From positions 1-9,967 of the forward strand of contig JASHQO010000417.1 in assembly GCA_030039105.1 (NCBI GenBank): 9,967 nt of DNA, read 5' to 3'. This stretch comes from Xanthobacteraceae bacterium (GTDB lineage: Bacteria; Pseudomonadota; Alphaproteobacteria; Rhizobiales; Xanthobacteraceae). The notes beneath the pieces were generated by a model, which saw only the letters and a program-made list of their open reading frames with translations, was not told the DNA's origin and made no database searches. Position numbers and translations under genes: made by a program. This document shows, one piece after another, positions 6,393 to 9,967 of the stretch. Each line of letters begins with the position of its first letter. The stretch's first letter is position 1.

Positions 6393-6543
6393 CGGCGCTG
6401 TATCGAAACAGGGCAAAGCCGTTGGCATCGGCCTTGCTCCCTCCGGGCTGACGCCCGGCGTGTGTCCCGAAAGGATCACGCTTGGCGCGGTGAATGACGG
6501 CGCGGCCGAGTGCAATGTCGGTAGCGCGCCCAGGGAGCGCGTT
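6393..6543. other. Intergenic leader with a small hairpin, no gene recognised
   Basis: This stretch separates the extragenic palindrome from the small secreted protein gene. It is open in one plus frame joined to that gene, but the sequence before the signal peptide does not look coding. It holds a perfect 6-bp hairpin CCGGGC-TGAC-GCCCGG (6443-6458) and an imperfect palindrome around 6419-6431. The promoter of the next gene should lie here, but I see no convincing -35/-10 pair. Confidence 0.4.
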
Positions 6544-6894
6544 GTGTCAAACTTGAGCAGAAAATCGCTTTCGGCCTTGTGGCCTGTCGCGGCGGTCGCC
6601 GGCGGGTTGACGCTGTCGGCCGCGACGTCGGCCGCTGCCGCCGAGGACTATCTCCGCGTCGACACCTGCTTCGGCGGCTGGCGTGCGTCGCAGTGCATCA
6701 CCCGATGGGTGCCCGCCGGCGACCCGTATATCCGGACGGTGCCGCAACCGCAGAGCGACGAGGACAAGGCGCGCGCCACCGAGCGCGATCACCGCTGGCT
6801 GCAGCGTTGCCGGCCGGTCGTCGCGCAGGACCGCTACGGCGTGCCGCGCTACCGCTACGCCGCGGCGGGCTGCGATTTCGGCGTCATCGAGTAG
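6544..6894 (+). CDS. Small secreted protein with four cysteines, unknown function
   Basis: The product is 116 residues. A Sec-type signal peptide is clear: basic SRKS near the start, a hydrophobic stretch at about 11-28, and a likely cleavage after the alanine run at 30-33. The mature part of roughly 83 residues has Cys42, Cys51, Cys89 and Cys110, which could form two disulfides in the periplasm. It contains TCFGGWRASQCITRWVPAGD and ends RYGVPRYRYAAAGCDFG. The pattern recalls small conserved hypothetical proteins of Rhizobiales; I know no function. The GTG at 6544 is preferred because AGGGAG lies 6 bases upstream and the signal peptide starts there; an upstream in-frame ATG at 6388 would bury the signal peptide and overlap the repeat. 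The next gene is convergent, 48 bases away. Confidence 0.82.
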   Translation: MSNLSRKSLSALWPVAAVAGGLTLSAATSAAAAEDYLRVDTCFGGWRASQCITRWVPAGDPYIRTVPQPQSDEDKARATERDHRWLQRCRPVVAQDRYGVPRYRYAAAGCDFGVIE

Positions 6895-6915
6895 CGGCAG
6901 ATTTTATCGAGCCGC

Positions 6916-6936
6916 CGCGCGCCGCCACGGCGCGCG
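6916..6936. terminator. Possible shared hairpin between convergent genes
   Basis: CGCGCGCC pairs perfectly with GGCGCGCG around the loop GCCAC, in the 48 bases between two convergent stop codons. The position suits a bidirectional terminator. Neither side has a T-run directly after the stem; ATTTTATC lies on the left, 8 bases away from the stem. The call rests mainly on position. Confidence 0.35.
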
Positions 6937-6942
6937 CAAGCT

Positions 6943-7551
6943 TCAGCGCGGGGCGTATCCCATCATCTTGGGCGATGATGGCTGCTTGTGCTTCATCGCG
7001 ATGCTGCCGGTCGTCGTTTGGCCGGGCAGATACTTGGCGACGACGATCGGATCGAGCTCCTTGTACGCGGTGTCCGGCAGCCGGTACCAAATCTCGTCGC
7101 GACCAAACAGCGAGATGCCGAGATAGCCGCGCACGGTCAGGGACTGGTTGTCCTGGCTCAACGTCATCATGGCATTGTAGATATTGCCGTCGCGCGGATC
7201 GAGAATAGTGCCGCCCTCATAGACCGAGCCGTTGTAGTTTTGGCCGCTCGGCTTCATGTCGCGGATCAGCGCCAGGCCGAGCAGCGGCTGATCCTTGCGG
7301 TCGTCGCGGCAACTCGAACAGGTCGGGTTCGGCTTATCGCCTGGGCGCGGAAACATCTTGGCGATCACGCCCTGATAGGTGCCTTCGTTCTCGAGGAACA
7401 GAAACCAGATAACCGGCTTTTGGGTTTCGGCGTCGATCTTTTGCCACAGGCCGACCGCCGAAGGCTCCTGCGCAACCGTAGAATGTGCGGCGACGACAAC
7501 GGCCGCCAGACTTGCCAGCAGACCCGTCATCGCCAACTTTGCCAATCGCAT
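6943..7551 (-). CDS. Secreted DUF2147 family protein
   Basis: The product is 202 residues with a Sec signal peptide: a basic start MRLAKLA, a hydrophobic core to about 22, and likely cleavage after STVAQ near 28. The mature part has the DUF2147 pattern: GLWQKIDAET near the start, YQGVIAKMFP, LLGLALIRDMK, a GSVYEGGTILDPRDGNIY core, and the closing LTVRGYLGISLFGRDEIWYR. It would be periplasmic or exported. The family has no firm biochemical role that I know. A CSSC pair lies between the N-terminal strands (about 78-81). The start may instead be TTG at 7557, which has GGAG at a better distance (7 bases rather than 13). The C-terminal 45 residues after the domain are lysine- and proline-rich. The gene is transcribed toward the small four-cysteine protein gene and away from the acyltransferase gene. 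Confidence 0.88.
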   Translation of the reverse strand: MRLAKLAMTGLLASLAAVVVAAHSTVAQEPSAVGLWQKIDAETQKPVIWFLFLENEGTYQGVIAKMFPRPGDKPNPTCSSCRDDRKDQPLLGLALIRDMKPSGQNYNGSVYEGGTILDPRDGNIYNAMMTLSQDNQSLTVRGYLGISLFGRDEIWYRLPDTAYKELDPIVVAKYLPGQTTTGSIAMKHKQPSSPKMMGYAPR

Positions 7552-7557
7552 TGCCAA

Positions 7558-7855
7558 TGCACTTCTCCATTCGCCGTGGACGCAGAATCAAATTGCCCGC
7601 ATTGATGGCCCAGAAACGCTGGCCCGACAATGCGGTGATTTCGGGACGCCGGACTGCCCAATATGCGGCCGATTCCGCGGTGAATCCCAGCAGGTTCCAG
7701 CCATCGAGCGATCGCTCCGATGCCGCCGGCGACGCAACCCGATCCGGCTTTAGGGGTTATTCCTGCAAAGGCCGAACCTGGTGTGACGCGCACGCTACTT
7801 AAAGAGCGGGCCGTTGCGGGCTCACGATCGTATTGCATGGCTTGATTAGGCTGTC
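7558..7855. other. Gene-free divergent intergenic region
   Basis: About 300 bases lie between the start of the DUF2147 gene (minus) and the start of the acyltransferase gene (plus). Base composition is less GC-rich near 7740-7865. Open frames exist, but none shows a recognisable protein, ribosome site or codon pattern. The promoters of both flanking genes should be here; I could not pick a consensus pair with confidence. Confidence 0.5.
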
Positions 7856-7883
7856 CGAGATTTGATGCTCGAGATTTGATGCT
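7856..7883 (+). repeat. Perfect 14-bp tandem duplication at the acyltransferase start
   Basis: The unit CGAGATTTGATGCT occurs twice without gap (7856-7869 and 7870-7883). Because 14 is not a multiple of three, the duplicated ATG at 7865 is in another frame. It opens a four-codon frame (ATG CTC GAG ATT TGA) whose stop shares its A with the ATG at 7879. The duplication therefore makes a tiny upstream frame touching the gene's start. Confidence 0.9.
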
Positions 7884-9102
7884 CATGGCGCGCAGCGGTT
7901 CACCGTCCCCGTCCAGTCTGGCGCTGAGCAATCTGCGGGCGATCACCATCCTGATCGTCGTAGCGTTCCACGCGATGCTGGCCTATCTGGTCTGGGTCCC
8001 GGTCAAGGTCGCCGATTTCTCCAGTCCGCCCTGGGGCTGGCGGTCGTTCCCGATCGTCGACGGCCATCGCTTCTTCGGCTTCGACCTGTTTTGCGCCTGG
8101 CAGGACGTCTACCTGATGGCGCTGTTCTTTTTCCTGTCCGGCTTGTTCGTGGCGCCGAGCCTCAGGCGCAAGAGCGGCTGGGCCTTCCTGCGCGACCGCG
8201 TCATCCGGCTCGGCCTGCCCTTCGTGTTCGGCACCCTCGTATTGATCCCGCTGGCGCTCTATCCGGCTTATCTGGTGACCGCGTCCGACCCGCGCTTCTC
8301 CGCCTTTTGCAACGCGTGGCTGGCGCTGCCGTTCTGGACCAACGGGCCGCTGTGGTTCTTGTGGCAGCTACTTGCGCTCAACGTCGCGGTCGTTGCCTTG
8401 TATTGGCTCGCGCCGCAGGCGATCGATGCGCTCGGCCGCTGGTCGGCCGCGGCCGCAACCCGCTTCGGCCGATATTTCGCGGTGCTGATTGCCGCCGCAG
8501 CGGTGGCCTATGTACCGTTGGCGCTGGCGTTCACGCCGTGGGCCTGGTCGGACAGCGGCTTGCTGGCCGTGCAGTTTTGCCGGCCGCTGCTGTATGCCGT
8601 CTTCTTCTTTGCCGGCGTCGGCGTCGGCGCCGCCGGCATCGATCGCGGGCTGGTCAGCGTCGATGGCATCCTGGCCCGGCACTGGGCGCGCTGGCTCGGA
8701 GCGGCGCTGGCCTCGCTGTTTCTGTGGATGGGGCTGACCGGTTTGACGATGAAAGGCGCTGCGCCGCTCGCCGTCGAGATCGCCGCGGATCTCAGCTTCG
8801 TCGTCGCCTGCGCCAGCGGCTGCTTCTTCCTGATCGCCGCGAGCCTGCGCTTTGCCGCCAAGCAATCGCGGCTGCTCGACAGTCTGTCCGCCAATGCCTA
8901 CGGCCTCTATCTGGTGCACTACGATTTCGTCGTCTGGCTGCAATATGCCCTGCTCGGCGCGGCGCTGTTCGCCGCGGTCAAGGCGACGATCGTTTTCGGC
9001 GTTACGCTGCTGTTGAGCTCGCTGACGATCTTTGCCGTCCGCCGCATCCCGTTCGGCGCCCTGTTGATCGGCGCGCCGCGGCGGGCGGTGGCGACGTCGT
9101 AG
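7879..9102 (+). CDS. Acyltransferase 3 family integral membrane protein
   Basis: This is a polytopic inner-membrane protein of the acyltransferase-3 (OafA/OpgC/NodX-like) superfamily, which moves acyl groups onto cell-surface sugars or small molecules. The product is 407 residues from ATG 7879, or 405 from ATG 7885, with about ten hydrophobic helices. Family marks are NLRAITILIVVAFHA near the N-terminus, with the conserved histidine at about residue 31, then FFFLSGLFVAPSLRRKS and the basic loop FLRDRVIRLGLPFVFG, and GPLWFLWQLL before the fourth helix. The C-terminus has NAYGLYLVHYDFVVWLQ, typical for the final helices. The acceptor cannot be told from sequence and no polysaccharide genes are adjacent. 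The start is uncertain (TTG 7876, ATG 7879, ATG 7885); 7879 is favoured by GAG five bases upstream. It is preceded by a 14-bp duplication. Confidence 0.9.
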   Translation: MLMARSGSPSPSSLALSNLRAITILIVVAFHAMLAYLVWVPVKVADFSSPPWGWRSFPIVDGHRFFGFDLFCAWQDVYLMALFFFLSGLFVAPSLRRKSGWAFLRDRVIRLGLPFVFGTLVLIPLALYPAYLVTASDPRFSAFCNAWLALPFWTNGPLWFLWQLLALNVAVVALYWLAPQAIDALGRWSAAAATRFGRYFAVLIAAAAVAYVPLALAFTPWAWSDSGLLAVQFCRPLLYAVFFFAGVGVGAAGIDRGLVSVDGILARHWARWLGAALASLFLWMGLTGLTMKGAAPLAVEIAADLSFVVACASGCFFLIAASLRFAAKQSRLLDSLSANAYGLYLVHYDFVVWLQYALLGAALFAAVKATIVFGVTLLLSSLTIFAVRRIPFGALLIGAPRRAVATS

Positions 9103-9133
9103 CCAGTTGCGGGACGCCGCCGCGCGACCAGCA

Positions 9134-9139
9134 TATAAT
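9134..9139 (+). promoter_or_regulatory. TATAAT, candidate -10 box for the NfeD-type gene
   Basis: A perfect -10 hexamer stands out in GC-rich sequence, 33 bases before the ATG of the downstream gene and 31 bases after the acyltransferase stop. The best -35-like match, TTGCGG (9107-9112), is 21 bases away, which is too far for a normal spacer, so the promoter is only tentative. Confidence 0.45.
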
Positions 9140-9172
9140 GCATCCGGCGCTTGGGCTTCCGGGAAGACTGCC

Positions 9173-9967
9173 ATGATGCGCTTGCGCGCGGTGTCGTTCC
9201 TGCTGGCAATGGTGCCGGCCGTGCTTGCCGCTCCGGCAAGCGCCGCCGAGCGCGCCGTTGTGCTCAATGTCGACGGCGTGATTGGCCCGGCCATCGCCGA
9301 CTACGTGGTGCGCGAATTGCACCAGGCGACGCCGGACAAGGTCGGTGCCGTCGTGCTGCGCATGAATACGCCGGGCGGCCTCGATATCTCGATGCGCCAG
9401 ATCATCGCCGCCATGCTGGCGTCGCCGGTGCCGGTCGTCACTTACGTGGCGCCGAGCGGCGCGCGCGCCGCCAGCGCCGGCACCTATATCGCCTATGCGA
9501 GCGCGATTGCCGCCATGGCGCCGGGCACCAATATCGGCGCCGCCACGCCGGTCCAGCTCGGCAGTCCGATGCTGCCCGGCGGCGAGGACAAGCAAAAATC
9601 CGGCGACGACACCGAGACGCGCAAGGTCGTCAACGACGCCATCGCCTATATCAAGAGCCTCGCCGCGGTCTCTGGCCGCAACGCCGATTGGGCCGCCGAC
9701 GCGGTGCGCTCGGCGGTGAGCATCCCGGCCGCCGAGGCGCTGTCGCTGCACGTCGTCGACGCCGTCGCCGATAACGTGCCGGACCTGCTGCGCCAGATCG
9801 ACGGCCGCACCGTCACGGTCGCCGGCAAGCCGATGCAGCTCGCGACTGCGAATCTCGAAGTGGTGACGGTGACGCCGGACTGGCGCACCGAGCTGCTGAC
9901 GCTGATCACCAACCCCAACGTTGCCTTCATCCTGCTGCTGATCGGCGTCTACGGACTGATCCTGGAG
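9173..9967 (+). CDS. NfeD / membrane-bound ClpP-class serine protease, 5' part
   Basis: The first 265 residues of a membrane serine protease of the NfeD1b/SerP type are present; the gene runs off the right edge. A signal peptide covers about 1-25 (cleavage near ASAAE). The ClpP-like domain follows: RMNTPGGLDISMRQI at 63-77, then PSGARAASAGTYIAYAS with Ser101 as the likely nucleophile, MAPGTNIGAATPV at 115-127, and Lys151 in RKVVNDAIAYIKSLA as the likely general base. This matches the Ser-Lys dyad known for the archaeal PH1510 homologue; numbering should be checked by alignment. The first membrane helix begins near NPNVAFILLLIGVYG at 246-260. GGGAAG lies six bases before ATG 9173; the adjacent ATG 9176 is an alternative. 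Such genes usually precede a stomatin/slipin gene, which would lie beyond this window. Confidence 0.92.
   Translation, partial: MMRLRAVSFLLAMVPAVLAAPASAAERAVVLNVDGVIGPAIADYVVRELHQATPDKVGAVVLRMNTPGGLDISMRQIIAAMLASPVPVVTYVAPSGARAASAGTYIAYASAIAAMAPGTNIGAATPVQLGSPMLPGGEDKQKSGDDTETRKVVNDAIAYIKSLAAVSGRNADWAADAVRSAVSIPAAEALSLHVVDAVADNVPDLLRQIDGRTVTVAGKPMQLATANLEVVTVTPDWRTELLTLITNPNVAFILLLIGVYGLILE

Noticed and set aside
6388..6543. Extended N-terminus of the small secreted protein from the ATG at 6388
   Set aside because: It would start inside the extragenic repeat and place 52 residues before a clean signal peptide. The GTG at 6544 has a good ribosome site.
7527..7949. 140-codon minus-strand frame across the 7558-7878 gap
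   Set aside because: No domain, signal peptide or ribosome site is visible, and it runs into the coding starts of both flanking genes.
8368..9294. 308-codon minus-strand frame opposite the acyltransferase and NfeD genes
   Set aside because: It spans two real genes and their intergenic gap, and its product is a hydrophilic shadow of membrane-helix codons.

Overview
This is a high-GC window with dense genes and strong third-position GC, so most frames stay open by chance. It looks like an alphaproteobacterium, probably of the Rhizobiales (Bradyrhizobium, Rhodopseudomonas or Xanthobacteraceae type). That placement is inferred from the aerobic-type cobalamin gene set with bluB, the HoxN/NixA-type metal transporter, a DUF2147 secreted protein, and an extragenic repeat whose ends read GTCAT...ATGAC. 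Species cannot be told from the window.

Positions 1-6318 form a late-stage vitamin B12 (cobalamin) locus. On the minus strand at the left edge is the 5' part of a nickel/cobalt permease gene. It is preceded by a well-preserved cobalamin riboswitch (about 970-777) and a plausible sigma-70 promoter (-35 TTGACA, -10 TATCAC). Diverging from it on the plus strand are cobU (cobP), cobO and cobQ, tightly packed. cbiB follows on the opposite strand, overlapping cobQ at its 3' end and the next gene at its 5' end. The plus-strand run then resumes with the threonine-phosphate decarboxylase gene (cobC of Pseudomonas denitrificans, cobD of Salmonella) and bluB.

Together these genes cover cobalt entry, adenosylation of the corrinoid (CobO), amidation of the side chains (CobQ), production of aminopropanol phosphate (CobC) and its attachment (CbiB), activation of the nucleotide loop (CobU), and synthesis of the lower ligand 5,6-dimethylbenzimidazole (BluB). 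Cobalamin synthase (cobS/cobV), the DMB phosphoribosyltransferase (cobT) and the corrin-ring genes are not in the window.

Positions 6319-9967 are less coherent. After bluB comes a small palindromic extragenic element built of two 27-bp tandem units. Next are a small secreted four-cysteine protein (plus) and a convergent secreted DUF2147 protein (minus). A gene-free stretch of about 320 bp follows, ending in a perfect 14-bp tandem duplication at the start of a multi-spanning acyltransferase-3 gene (plus). The window closes with the 5' part of an NfeD/ClpP-class membrane serine protease gene (plus), which has a TATAAT box upstream and runs off the right edge.

I do not see a clearly new multi-gene system. 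The points most worth a second look are the arrangement of the riboswitch region (a palindrome around the promoter -35, and two perfect hairpins between aptamer and start codon) and the inversion of cbiB inside the cob run with overlaps at both ends.
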